Notes: generated from the sequence alone by a model not told the origin. A DNA stretch of 40,996 nt from Thermoplasmata archaeon (GCA_030040625.1 JASHTI010000159.1:1-40996), one strand, 5' to 3'. Numbered from the stretch's first letter, positions 29,930 through 37,409 are shown. A program made the numbers and translations.

Positions 29930-29940
29930 GGTAATCTAGT
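29930..29940 (+). promoter_or_regulatory. TATA-like box for the coiled-coil protein
   Basis: GGTAATCTAGT is centred 31 nt before ATG 29966 in an otherwise GC-rich context. Confidence 0.45.
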
Positions 29941-29965
29941 CGGCGGTGTTTCTCCGTGCGAGAGA

Positions 29966-30175
29966 ATGCCGGCGGTCGAGCGATGGGAGGCGGAGCTTCG
30001 GGCCCTGCGCGACGAACTGGAGCGCCTGCGCGCCGAGCAGCGCGAGATGGCGACGGCGATCCAGGAGCTCGTTACCACGTTCCGAACCCTGGCGACGCAC
30101 CTCGGGATCGCCAGCGAGCCGTACGCCCGCAAGGGTGACACCTCACGCGACCGCGATCTGCCCGGCTTCGCGTGA
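29966..30175 (+). CDS. Small coiled-coil protein
   Basis: A 69-residue, highly helical protein: a continuous heptad-like helix from VERWEAELRALRDELERL through AEQREMATAIQELVTTFRTL, then a short polar tail. No family is recognised. Small archaeal coiled-coil proteins can be regulator or DNA-associated partners, but nothing here decides this. The ATG at 29966 matches a TATA-like box about 30 nt upstream; earlier in-frame starts at 29870 would precede the predicted transcript. It sits alone between the divergent padR gene and the convergent DUF35 gene. Confidence 0.55.
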   Translation: MPAVERWEAELRALRDELERLRAEQREMATAIQELVTTFRTLATHLGIASEPYARKGDTSRDRDLPGFA

Positions 30176-30203
30176 GCCGCGGCGCGCGTCTCGCCCGTCG
30201 CCG

Positions 30204-31226
30204 CTAGGGCCGGCTCGGGATCGCCTTCCGCCCGTATCGCCAGCCGTCGTCGATCTCGTACAGTCGCCGCAATCGGCTGTCCACGCGGGTCCCGATCGCC
30301 ACCTCGGAGGGATCGGCGTCGGCGACGCTGAGCGTGACGGTGACGTCCGGCGCGAGCTCGGCGAGCACGACCCCATACGCGCCCGAGACGGCGACCTGGG
30401 CGTCGAACTCGGTCGGCTGGCCCCCCGGGCCGATCCAGGTCGCTGCGACGACCTTCGCGCCGTCGAGCGGGAGCGGTTCGGGCTCCAGAGGGCCGCCCTG
30501 ACGGCAGTGGCGGCAGCGGCCCCGAGGAGGGAACGTCAGTCGTCCGCACGCGCGGCAACGGTCCGCGATGAAACGCCAGCGGGCGGGCCTCGCCTCCTCG
30601 TCCCGGGGGATCGGGACGAACGCTCCCTGCGACACCGTCGGGCCGCCGCGCGGCGTGGGCCCGGGCTTCGCCCTTGCCCGGCCGGTGCCCGGCGATCGGC
30701 GCCAGTCGCCCGGCCAGCCGGCGGCCGCGCCGGCCTCGTGGAGGGCGGTCCATGCCTGCGCGAACTCGGCGCCGGCCTCGACGGTGCCGGTCGCGCCTCC
30801 GCGCAATCGCTCGAGCGGGAGGGCGTCCGTGGAGTCGTCCACCCGCAGGGCGATCGCACCCTCGCCCGGTGCGCTCAGGCTCGTCGGTCCCCCTGCCCCC
30901 TCGTGTCTCACGACGACGAGCCAGTCCGGCTCGCGGGATCGCTCGATCTCGGCGAGCCACCCGCTCCAGGAGGCCTCCGCCCGGGGAAGGATCGTGATCG
31001 GTCGGCCCACGACGTCCCGGAGCCGGGCGGCCGAGTCAGGGTCGAGCCCACCGCCGAGGTGCAGACGGAGGGGAGGGTCGCCGGTGACTTCCCGGGGGAC
31101 GAGCCGCTCCAGCGCGGTCGCTGCCATGGTGAACGGGTCCTCGTCCCACCCGGACCTTCGGCGGGATGCGTCGGCGTACGCCGGCAGATAGAGCGCCCCT
31201 CGTGTGATCCCGCGCACGTCGCTCAC
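30204..31226 (-). CDS. Shortened HMG-CoA-synthase-like domain fused to DUF35
   Basis: A 340-residue fusion. Residues about 1-40 resemble the N-terminus of archaeal HMG-CoA synthase (VRGITRGALYLPAY and WDEDPFTMAATAL), and GEGAIALRVD (121-130) resembles a thiolase-fold core strand, but only about 200 residues precede the DUF35 part and no catalytic cysteine context (AC) is found, so this domain looks inactive. From about residue 215 follows a DUF35 module: zinc ribbon Cys224, 227, 238, 241 (CRACG...CRHC) and an OB-fold. In methanogens, DUF35 bridges thiolase and HMG-CoA synthase in a complex that channels acetoacetyl-CoA. The GTG start overlaps the thiolase stop by 4 nt (GTGA), so the two are coupled; the longer open frame upstream runs inside the thiolase gene and is not used. 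Confidence 0.78.
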   Translation of the reverse strand: MSDVRGITRGALYLPAYADASRRRSGWDEDPFTMAATALERLVPREVTGDPPLRLHLGGGLDPDSAARLRDVVGRPITILPRAEASWSGWLAEIERSREPDWLVVVRHEGAGGPTSLSAPGEGAIALRVDDSTDALPLERLRGGATGTVEAGAEFAQAWTALHEAGAAAGWPGDWRRSPGTGRARAKPGPTPRGGPTVSQGAFVPIPRDEEARPARWRFIADRCRACGRLTFPPRGRCRHCRQGGPLEPEPLPLDGAKVVAATWIGPGGQPTEFDAQVAVSGAYGVVLAELAPDVTVTLSVADADPSEVAIGTRVDSRLRRLYEIDDGWRYGRKAIPSRP

Positions 31227-32410
31227 CCGGCGGTGTACACCGCGACGGCGGCCGTCGCCCCGGCCCCGCCCACGTTGTGCGTGACGGCGGATCGGGCGGA
31301 GCGCACTTGCCGGGGCCCGGCGGCGCCACGCAGCTGCAGGAAGACCTCGTAGGCCTGGGAGACCCCGCTGGCGCCGATCGGGTGGCCCTTGGACTTCAGT
31401 CCGCCGTCCGGGTTCACCGGGCACGCCCCGGATCGCTCGGTCGCCCCGGAGAGCGTCAGCTTCGCGGCCTCGCCGCGGCCGCAGAGCCCGAGGTCCTCGA
31501 GGGCGAGCAGCTCGGCGATCGTGAAGCAGTCATGGACCTCCGCCAGCCCGACCTCGGTCGGCGCGACCCCGGCCTCCTGGAAGGCGACGGCCGCCGCCCG
31601 GCGGCTCGCCGCGAAGCCCCGGCGATCGGGCCGCTCCTGAAGCGCCAGGTAATCGCTCGCCGCGCCGACGCCGTCGATGTAGACGGGCGTGTCGGTGAAG
31701 CTCCGCGCATGCTCCGGCGAGGCGATCAGGAGGGCGGCGGCGCCGTCGCTCACCGGGCAGCAGTCGTAGAGGCCGAGCGGGTCGGCGACGCGGGGGCTCG
31801 CGCGCGCCTGCTCGCGCGTGATCGGCTTGCGGAAGTGCGCGTTCGGGTTGAGGGCGCCGTTCGCGTGGTTCTTGACCGCGACCGCGGCGAGCGCCTCGGC
31901 GGCCTCGGGGTGGGCCGCGAGGTACTCGGACGCGATCAGCCCGTAGACCCCCGCGAAGGTGAGGCCCGCCTGACGCTCCCATTCGGTGTCGCCCGACACC
32001 CCGAGCCAGTAGCGGCGCCGGGCCGCGGAGACATCGGTCATCTTCTCCAGCCCGGCGACCGCGACCAGGTCGACGGCGCCGGAAGCGACGGCGCGGACCG
32101 CCTCCTGCAAGGCGAAGCCGCCGGAAGCGCAGGCGTTCTCCACTCGGAGCGTCGCGAGGCCGGGGACCCCGAGCTCCTCGGCGAGCAGGGCGGAGGAGTT
32201 GCCGAGCTGCCAGCCCCCGAAGCCGAGGGTCGCCAGGTATCCGCGGCCGATGCGGGCCCGGTCGAGCCCGTGGTCGACGCTCGCGGCCGCGCCGTCCAGC
32301 GCGGTCCGCAGAAGGGCCCGGGGTCCCTCCGGCAGGACGCCGAAGCGACTGTGACCCGCCCCTACGATCGCCGCGCGATGCCCCACGACCTCTGCCCCAC
32401 GAACCGTCAT
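31223..32410 (-). CDS. Acetyl-CoA acetyltransferase, SCP2-type thiolase
   Basis: Thiolase of 395 residues, archaeal SCP2-like type, condensing or cleaving acetoacetyl-CoA. Cys94 in ENACASGG is the acylated nucleophile, His293 is in EVHDCFTIAE and His343 in GLKSKGHPIGASG, the three signature regions; the C-terminus has HNVGGAGATA rather than the CGSG loop of bacterial thiolases, as expected for this subtype. Likely role is the first step of mevalonate synthesis for isoprenoid lipids, supported by the coupled downstream DUF35 fusion; beta-oxidation is the alternative. ATG 32410 lies 25 nt after a TATA box (32431-32438), so the message is leaderless. Confidence 0.93.
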   Translation of the reverse strand: MTVRGAEVVGHRAAIVGAGHSRFGVLPEGPRALLRTALDGAAASVDHGLDRARIGRGYLATLGFGGWQLGNSSALLAEELGVPGLATLRVENACASGGFALQEAVRAVASGAVDLVAVAGLEKMTDVSAARRRYWLGVSGDTEWERQAGLTFAGVYGLIASEYLAAHPEAAEALAAVAVKNHANGALNPNAHFRKPITREQARASPRVADPLGLYDCCPVSDGAAALLIASPEHARSFTDTPVYIDGVGAASDYLALQERPDRRGFAASRRAAAVAFQEAGVAPTEVGLAEVHDCFTIAELLALEDLGLCGRGEAAKLTLSGATERSGACPVNPDGGLKSKGHPIGASGVSQAYEVFLQLRGAAGPRQVRSARSAVTHNVGGAGATAAVAVYTAG

Positions 32411-32430
32411 ATCGGTCGAGACGCCTCCCC

Positions 32431-32438
32431 GATTTAAC
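32431..32438. promoter_or_regulatory. Shared TATA box between thiolase and ubiX
   Basis: GATTTAAC reads GTTAAATC on the minus strand. It is centred 25 nt before the thiolase ATG (leaderless), and only 19 nt before the ubiX GTG 32453 (43 nt before GTG 32477). It could be used in one or both directions. Confidence 0.55.
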
Positions 32439-32452
32439 CCCCGGGAGCCGAG

Positions 32453-33028
32453 GTGCGCGAGGACGGACCGGTCGTCGTGGGCGTCTCCGGCGCCAGCGGC
32501 GCGCCGATCGCGCTGAAGGTCCTCGAGGCGCTCCGAGCCGCCTCCTGGCCCGTCGCCCTCGTCGCTTCAGCGGCCGGGCTGCAGGTGCTGCGGGAAGAGA
32601 CCGGGCTCGCTCCCGAGGCGCTCGGGCGGCTCGCGGACCACGTCTACGCCGACCACGATCTGGCGGCCCCGATCGCGAGCGGCTCGCGGCCGACGCGTGG
32701 CATGGTCGTCGTGCCGTGCTCCTCGAACACGGCGGCCCGCATCGCCCTCGGGCTCGGCGACGGCCTGCTCGTGCGCGCGGCGCACGTCCAACTGAAGGAG
32801 CGGCGCCAGCTCGTGCTGGTGCCGCGGGAGACGCCGCTGCCGACGATCCTCCTCCGTCACCTCACCGCGCTGAGCGAGCTCGGGGCGGTCATCCTCATCG
32901 CCTCGCCGGCCTACTACCTCCGTCCGAGGTCGATCGACGACGTGACGAACTATCTCGCCGGGAAGGTCCTGGACCATCTCGGCGCCCCGCACCAGCTGTA
33001 CCGCGGCTGGGGGGAGCCGCCGGCATGA
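32453..33028 (+). CDS. ubiX: Flavin prenyltransferase UbiX
   Basis: UbiX-type flavoprotein, 191 residues, attaches a dimethylallyl group to FMN to make the prenylated cofactor of UbiD decarboxylases. Signatures are GVSGASGAPIALKVLEAL (about 10-27), VPCSSNTAARIALGLGDGL and LVLVPRETPLPTILLRHL, and the length is typical. Archaea need it for ubiquinone-independent UbiD enzymes, including the decarboxylase of the modified archaeal mevalonate pathway, so its position across from thiolase is suggestive; Thermoplasma-type pathways do not require it. GTG 32453 keeps the first beta-strand; GTG 32477 would fit the TATA box better but cut that strand. The stop codon overlaps the next ATG by 4 nt. Confidence 0.94.
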   Translation: MREDGPVVVGVSGASGAPIALKVLEALRAASWPVALVASAAGLQVLREETGLAPEALGRLADHVYADHDLAAPIASGSRPTRGMVVVPCSSNTAARIALGLGDGLLVRAAHVQLKERRQLVLVPRETPLPTILLRHLTALSELGAVILIASPAYYLRPRSIDDVTNYLAGKVLDHLGAPHQLYRGWGEPPA

Positions 33029-33621
33029 GCTTCCCGGGCGGGCGACCCCGCGCGATCGGTCGGCTCGGCGCCTACGCCCCCGTGCCGTTCGTCGGCGCCG
33101 CGGCGATCCTCGTCGCGCTGATCATCTTCACCCCCGTCCTGCTCGCGAGCGGACCCTCCCCGCTCGCCGTGCGGCCGGAGCTGGTCATCTACCGTGTCAC
33201 GGGCGCCCCCACGGTCCTCTACTACCTCCACGGCGTGGACCCGACGGTGCCGTACGGTCGCCTGCTGCTGGGGGTCGCGAGCTTCGGAAGCTGGACCGGC
33301 GCCTGCCCGACGACCGGCCTGAGCTGGTCGAACGAGTCGGCCGACAACGTCCTGGAGCTCGGGGCGGAGGGCTCGACCGGCCCCACGCTGATCTACGCCT
33401 ACGCGGTCTACAACACCACGGCCGGCTCGACGATCTACGCCGGCGCCTTCGCGCTGGTCGTCGACCATCTCGGCCAGTCCGACGAGGGGCTCTCGCTCGT
33501 CCCCTGCGCGGCCGCGACCCCGGGGGTCACCGTACCGAGCTCCTGGTCGACCGCGAACCTGCCGCTCCCGCTGCTTCTCGTGGACTACGGGACGGCCGGC
33601 CCGCCGGGAGGCACCCCGTGA
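33025..33621 (+). CDS. Membrane-anchored exported protein, unknown
   Basis: A 198-residue protein with a short N-terminus, one strong hydrophobic segment (about 19-43, VGAAAILVALIIFTPVLLAS) and an exported domain with NES/NTT sequons and two cysteines (GACPTTGL and VPCAAATP) about 60 residues apart. It resembles in style, not in clear homology, the exported proteins at 14096 and 18461. The ATG overlaps the ubiX stop by 4 nt, and its own stop overlaps the next GTG, so it belongs to a tightly coupled four-gene run: ubiX, this gene, the gene at 33618 and guaAa. Confidence 0.65.
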   Translation: MSFPGGRPRAIGRLGAYAPVPFVGAAAILVALIIFTPVLLASGPSPLAVRPELVIYRVTGAPTVLYYLHGVDPTVPYGRLLLGVASFGSWTGACPTTGLSWSNESADNVLELGAEGSTGPTLIYAYAVYNTTAGSTIYAGAFALVVDHLGQSDEGLSLVPCAAATPGVTVPSSWSTANLPLPLLLVDYGTAGPPGGTP

Positions 33622-33977
33622 AGCCGTCGCGCGCGGTACTGATACTCTGGAGCTGCGTCCTGATCGCGCTGGTCGTGCTCGAGCTCGCGGAGGTGACGCA
33701 CCTGTTCACCTTCCCGATCTCGGAGGTGGTCGCCGATCCGTTCTCCCTCCTCATCTCGCTCATCTTCACGACGATCGTCGCGTTCATCGGGGCGATCTTC
33801 GTCGGGATCTTCATCACCGCCCGCATCCTCCAGCCGCGCGGCTTCACCCCGTTCGAGGAGGAGATGCTCCAGATGCGGGCCGAGGTGCGCGAGGTCCGCC
33901 GGGCCGTCGAGGACCTGCGCGGGGCTCCGCCCGCCGCCCCTCCCGAGCCACGGCCCCGAGGTCCGCCGGGCCGATGA
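33618..33977 (+). CDS. Membrane protein, two TM segments plus coiled coil
   Basis: A 119-residue protein with two hydrophobic segments at about 6-25 and 43-68, then a charged helix (PFEEEMLQMRAEVREVRRAVEDL) likely to be a cytoplasmic coiled coil, and a Pro-rich tail. No family recognised. Start GTG overlaps the previous stop (GTGA), and the stop overlaps guaAa's ATG, implying coordinated synthesis, although a functional link to GMP synthesis is not evident. Confidence 0.65.
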   Translation: MKPSRAVLILWSCVLIALVVLELAEVTHLFTFPISEVVADPFSLLISLIFTTIVAFIGAIFVGIFITARILQPRGFTPFEEEMLQMRAEVREVRRAVEDLRGAPPAAPPEPRPRGPPGR

Positions 33978-34534
33978 ACGTCCCGGTGATCGACAACGGC
34001 GGGCAGTGGACCCACCGGGAGTGGCGGGTCCTGCGCGACCTCGGCGCCGAGAGCCGGATCGTGCCGAACACCACGCCGCTGGAGGAGCTCAACGCCGATG
34101 GGATCGTCCTCTCCGGGGGCGCGCTCAGCCTGGAGGGCTCGACGGCTCCGCTGGGCCGCGTGGACGAGTGGATCGATCGGGTCGGGGTGCCGGTCCTCGC
34201 GATCTGCGTCGGGCACCAGTTCCTCGGGCGCCACTTCGGCGGCCGGCTCGCCCACGGGGCCCCGGAGTTCGGCTCGGTCGAGCTGACGGTCGACCAGCCC
34301 GACGGGCTGTTCGAGGGACTGCCGTCCCGGCTGAACGTCTGGGCGAGCCACAACGACCACGTCGTGCAGGCACCTCCCGGCTGGACGGTGCTCGCGCACT
34401 CGGCGGCGTGCCCGGTCGAGGCGATGCGAAGCCCGGACCGCCCGCTCTGGGGGGTCCAGTTCCACCCTGAGGTCGCGCACACCGAAGGGGGCCGGGAGAT
34501 CTTCCGCCGATTCCTGGACACCTGCCGTCGCTGA
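33974..34534 (+). CDS. guaAA: GMP synthase glutaminase subunit A
   Basis: Class I glutamine amidotransferase subunit, 186 residues, that supplies ammonia to the separate GMP synthetase subunit B in archaea. It has the nucleophile Cys78 in AICVGHQFL and His164/Glu166 in WGVQFHPEVAH, giving a complete triad, and the N-terminal IDNGGQW of the GuaAa group. The ATP-pyrophosphatase subunit is not in the window. The gene is coupled by a 4-nt overlap to the membrane-protein gene before it. Confidence 0.92.
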   Translation: MNVPVIDNGGQWTHREWRVLRDLGAESRIVPNTTPLEELNADGIVLSGGALSLEGSTAPLGRVDEWIDRVGVPVLAICVGHQFLGRHFGGRLAHGAPEFGSVELTVDQPDGLFEGLPSRLNVWASHNDHVVQAPPGWTVLAHSAACPVEAMRSPDRPLWGVQFHPEVAHTEGGREIFRRFLDTCRR

Positions 34535-34548
34535 CGAACGACCCCCGG

Positions 34549-34558
34549 GAATATGTAC
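34549..34558 (+). promoter_or_regulatory. TATA box for the gene at 34583
   Basis: GAATATGTAC is centred 29 nt before ATG 34583 and predicts a leaderless transcript. Confidence 0.6.
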
Positions 34559-34582
34559 GGCGGGTAGCTCGACGCGGCGTCG

Positions 34583-36145
34583 ATGCCGCGGATCCGCCGG
34601 GGCTCCGGCCTTCGGGAAGCCGACCTGATCGCCCGGGCGAAGGCGCTGAAGGGGAGCGTCGACCCGCTGCTGCCGAAGCTCACTCCGGACTGCGCGCGCG
34701 AGCGGTTCGACCGGCTGCGCGCCGAGCTGGAGGAGGTCCGCGAGGTCGCGGAGGACGAGAGGCGCCTCGCCCGGCTCGCGCGATGGGGGGATCCGTTCGC
34801 CCGAGCGTACGCCGGGCTCCTCCGCTTCGCCCTCGAGCCGACCGCGCCGGCGGTCGTCTCGTTCCCGACGGCCGGCGGCGACGTCTCCTACGCCCCGCTC
34901 GCGTCGACCGGGCCGGAGGTCCAGGTCGCCGTCCAGCACTCGGACGAGCCGGATCGCCTGCTCCTCGGCTACCTCGACTGGGCCCGCAAGGGGTTCCACT
35001 TCTTCGCGACGCACCGCGCCCTCTGGTGCACCGGCCGCTCGGCGAGCCCGCCGGCGGAGTTCGTGGCCGAGCGCCTCGCCGACCTGCCGTACCGGATGGT
35101 GGAGGAGCCCGGGACGCACCGGTACCGGTGCCCGCACCTGGCCAGCGGGGACCCCCTGCCGTACCTCGAGGTCGGCTGGCCCGGAGCGGGCCTCTCCTTC
35201 CGCCTCTGCCGGCGCTGCGCCAAGGACGACCGCCACCTGCTCGGCTCGCTCTCGGACGGGGCCGCCTCCCCGGCCCCGGAGGAGGAGTTCCCGGTCTCCG
35301 TCGAGCTGAACGTCGACTGCCGCGGGGGCGACGACTGCGTCCACCACGCGCTGCCCGAGGCCCCCCGTCCTCTGATCAAGCGCTACGCGCTCGGCCGCCT
35401 CTCCGACGGCCAGATGCTCTCCGGCTACCTGGACGAGCTCCGCCCGCGGCTCGAGCGGACGCGACGCCGCACGCTCGTCGCCGGCGGCACCTGCTACGGG
35501 GCGGACCTGGACGCCTACCTCGAGGCGCTGCATCCCTCGCCGGTGGAGCGGCGCGCGCTCGCGCTCGTCCTCGAGGGGCTCGAGGGGACGTTCGAGATCG
35601 ACGAGCCGAGCGCCAGCCGGGCGCTGGAACGGCTGTGGGGGACCCACGCCGAGGAGATCGTCGGCGCGATCGTCCCGGACCCGAAGGAGGCCCGGCGCCT
35701 CGTCGAGGAGGCCCGCGGGGCTCCCGGCCGGATCGCGGAGATCCTCAAGCGGTTGCAGCGCCGGGCCGAGCAGCAGGAGCTGCTCGGGACGCTGCCGCGC
35801 TACGAGCGGCTCGCCCGCGAGGCCGCCTGGGCGGACCAGATCGCGCGGGCCTACCGGCTGCAGGGCGAGAGCGGGGCGGAGCGGACCGTCGTCCAGGCGT
35901 TGCCCCGCGAGGGGAAGGAGCGCGGGCTCGCCTTCGGGTTCCTGCTCGCGCTCAACCGCGCTTCGGCGCACGCCTGGCAGTTCACGCCGACCGAGAAGGA
36001 GTTCGGCCAGGCGCTCCAGGAGCGGATCGCCGCCCTCCTCCGGGCCCCCGCCGAGGGCTACCACGACGCGCTGGACGCGCTGCTCCGGGCGGCCGGCGTC
36101 GTCGACTGGGGGCACCGGTCACCGACCAACGACCTTTCGGGATAA
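34583..36145 (+). CDS. Large cysteine-containing orphan protein
   Basis: A 520-residue soluble protein with a helical charged N-terminal part (ERFDRLRAELEEVREVAEDERR), a middle region with a possible zinc site spread over RYRCPH (Cys near 184), FRLCRRCAKDD (two Cys near 210) and NVDCRGGDDCVHH (two Cys), and a helical, acidic/basic C-terminal half (KRLQRRAEQQELLGTL, RLAREAAWADQIAR). I do not recognise the family. The cysteine arrangement suggests a structural metal; a nucleic-acid or rRNA-associated role is a guess. A TATA box 29 nt upstream and a clean ATG at 34583 support an independent, leaderless gene. The 3' end is close to the receiver-protein promoter. Confidence 0.7.
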   Translation: MPRIRRGSGLREADLIARAKALKGSVDPLLPKLTPDCARERFDRLRAELEEVREVAEDERRLARLARWGDPFARAYAGLLRFALEPTAPAVVSFPTAGGDVSYAPLASTGPEVQVAVQHSDEPDRLLLGYLDWARKGFHFFATHRALWCTGRSASPPAEFVAERLADLPYRMVEEPGTHRYRCPHLASGDPLPYLEVGWPGAGLSFRLCRRCAKDDRHLLGSLSDGAASPAPEEEFPVSVELNVDCRGGDDCVHHALPEAPRPLIKRYALGRLSDGQMLSGYLDELRPRLERTRRRTLVAGGTCYGADLDAYLEALHPSPVERRALALVLEGLEGTFEIDEPSASRALERLWGTHAEEIVGAIVPDPKEARRLVEEARGAPGRIAEILKRLQRRAEQQELLGTLPRYERLAREAAWADQIARAYRLQGESGAERTVVQALPREGKERGLAFGFLLALNRASAHAWQFTPTEKEFGQALQERIAALLRAPAEGYHDALDALLRAAGVVDWGHRSPTNDLSG

Positions 36146-36149
36146 CAAT

Positions 36150-36157
36150 CATATTAG
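36150..36157 (+). promoter_or_regulatory. TATA box before the receiver gene
   Basis: CATATTAG is followed by the imperfect hairpin TGGGA-CGATTGC-TCCCA (36161-36177). Transcription is expected near 36179, four bases before a mini-ORF. Confidence 0.6.
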
Positions 36158-36182
36158 TGATGGGACGATTGCTCCCACGGTG

Positions 36183-36221
36183 ATGTCGGGGCCGGGCCCG
36201 ACCGCCGGGCGCGCCGGGTGA
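36183..36221 (+). CDS. Possible leader mini-ORF coupled to the receiver gene
   Basis: ATG 36183 opens a 12-codon frame (MSGPGPTAGRAG) whose TGA overlaps the GTG of the receiver gene by 4 nt (GTGA), the same junction used between several real genes in this window. The predicted transcription start (about 36179) sits immediately before it. It could couple translation of the receiver gene or be a chance frame. Confidence 0.3.
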   Translation: MSGPGPTAGRAG

Positions 36222-36610
36222 ACGCAAGCGATGGGTCGCCACCGGCCGCCCTGGTTGTGGCGGCGGACGAGCAGATGCGGATCCTCCTCCGGGGCCTCCT
36301 GCAACTGCACCGCATCCGCGTCGAGGCGGAAGCGGAGGGCCTGACGGAGGCCGTACGACTCCTCCGGGAGCATCGTCCGACGATCATCGTCGCCGACGCC
36401 CACCTCAGCGACGGTTCGGCGACGGAGCTCGTCCGGCTCGCGCGCAGTGCCGTGCCCGGGCTGCGGGTCGTCCTGGTGGCGCCGTCCTCGCGGCCCCCGC
36501 CGGCGGGCCCTCCGGACGGCGCCCCGGACGTCGTGCTCCTCCGCCCGTTCCGGATCCAGCAGTTCGCCGAGGCGGTGCTACCGCGCGGGCCTAGTCCGCC
36601 GCCGAGCTAG
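36218..36610 (+). CDS. Stand-alone response-regulator receiver domain
   Basis: A 130-residue CheY-like receiver with no output domain. The acidic pair is Asp17-Glu18 (VAADEQ), the phosphoacceptor Asp60 in VADAHLSDGS, and Ser90/Ser91 at the Thr position (LVAPSS). The invariant lysine of the beta5-alpha5 loop is replaced by Arg109 (LLRPF), which may weaken phosphorylation-dependent switching. No histidine kinase is in the window. GTG 36218 is used, possibly coupled to the 12-codon mini-ORF. The 3' end overlaps dphB by 20 nt on the other strand. Confidence 0.75.
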   Translation: MNASDGSPPAALVVAADEQMRILLRGLLQLHRIRVEAEAEGLTEAVRLLREHRPTIIVADAHLSDGSATELVRLARSAVPGLRVVLVAPSSRPPPAGPPDGAPDVVLLRPFRIQQFAEAVLPRGPSPPPS

Positions 36611-37394
36611 GCCGGTCGGCGGACGGGCGGTCGAGCCGGTACCGCTCGAGCGCGGCCGCCTCCTCGAAGTGGAGCTCCCGCGCCGGGACCACCAGGCAGT
36701 GGAGCGGCGCCCCGAAATCCGTCGCGACCAGCTGCTCGACCGTGCCGTAGAACCCGGCCGCGTCGTCCCGGCCGACGCGGGCCGCGACGGCGAGCCGATC
36801 CCCCGGGGCCACGACCGAGCCGGTCGGGTCCCGCTCCCGCAGCAATCGGATCGCCTCGCCGGCGCCCAGGAACCGCCCGGCGGCCGGTTCGAGGTCGAGC
36901 AGCACGAGCGTATGCAGCCCGCGCTCCCGGTTCGAGCCGATCTGCTCGAGCGGGGAGGTCGGCGCGAATCCCGGGCGCGGGAGCGGCAGCGAGACGGTCC
37001 GCCCGAACCGATAGTGCATCAGCCCGAGGAAGCCGGCGGCCGCGACCAGGATGCTCGCGTTCGGCAGGTACCTCCAGTCGTGGCCGGCGCGCTCGGCGGC
37101 GAGCCGGAGCGCGACGTGGGTCGTCGCGGCGAACGGGTCCCCGACGACCAGCAACGCGACCTGCGGGGCGCCCCGCAACGCCGCGAGGATCGTCGCCTCC
37201 CCCTCGACCTCCGACCGCCCGAGCCGACGGATCGGTCGCCGGAGATCGGCGGCGAGGCGTTCGATCGTCCCGGGGGCGGCGACCGCCGTGTACTCCTCGG
37301 CGAACAGCTCGGCGGAGCGGAGGACCTCGACCGCCCGCCGCGACAGCCCTCGCTCGTCGTCCAGGCCGAGGCCGACGAACCAGAGGACCGCCAT
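36591..37394 (-). CDS. dphB: Diphthine synthase DphB
   Basis: SAM-dependent methyltransferase of 267 residues that methylates the histidine adduct of elongation factor 2 during diphthamide formation. It shows the tetrapyrrole-methylase-type fold motifs: VGLGLDDERGLS at the N-terminus, VVGDPFAATTH and NASILVAAAGFLGLMHYRFGRTVSLPLP. The length is normal for archaeal DphB. It starts 15 nt after the Usp gene and is probably the last gene of the kdpB-kdpC-usp-dphB run, an unusual partner for a potassium system. Confidence 0.93.
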   Translation of the reverse strand: MAVLWFVGLGLDDERGLSRRAVEVLRSAELFAEEYTAVAAPGTIERLAADLRRPIRRLGRSEVEGEATILAALRGAPQVALLVVGDPFAATTHVALRLAAERAGHDWRYLPNASILVAAAGFLGLMHYRFGRTVSLPLPRPGFAPTSPLEQIGSNRERGLHTLVLLDLEPAAGRFLGAGEAIRLLRERDPTGSVVAPGDRLAVAARVGRDDAAGFYGTVEQLVATDFGAPLHCLVVPARELHFEEAAALERYRLDRPSADRPSSAAD

Positions 37395-37409
37395 CGTCGG
37401 CGCCGCGGG

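Noticed and set aside
31227..31424. Extended N-terminus of the DUF35 fusion
   Set aside because: It runs inside the thiolase 3' coding region in another frame; GTG 31226 overlaps the thiolase stop by 4 nt, matching other coupled junctions.
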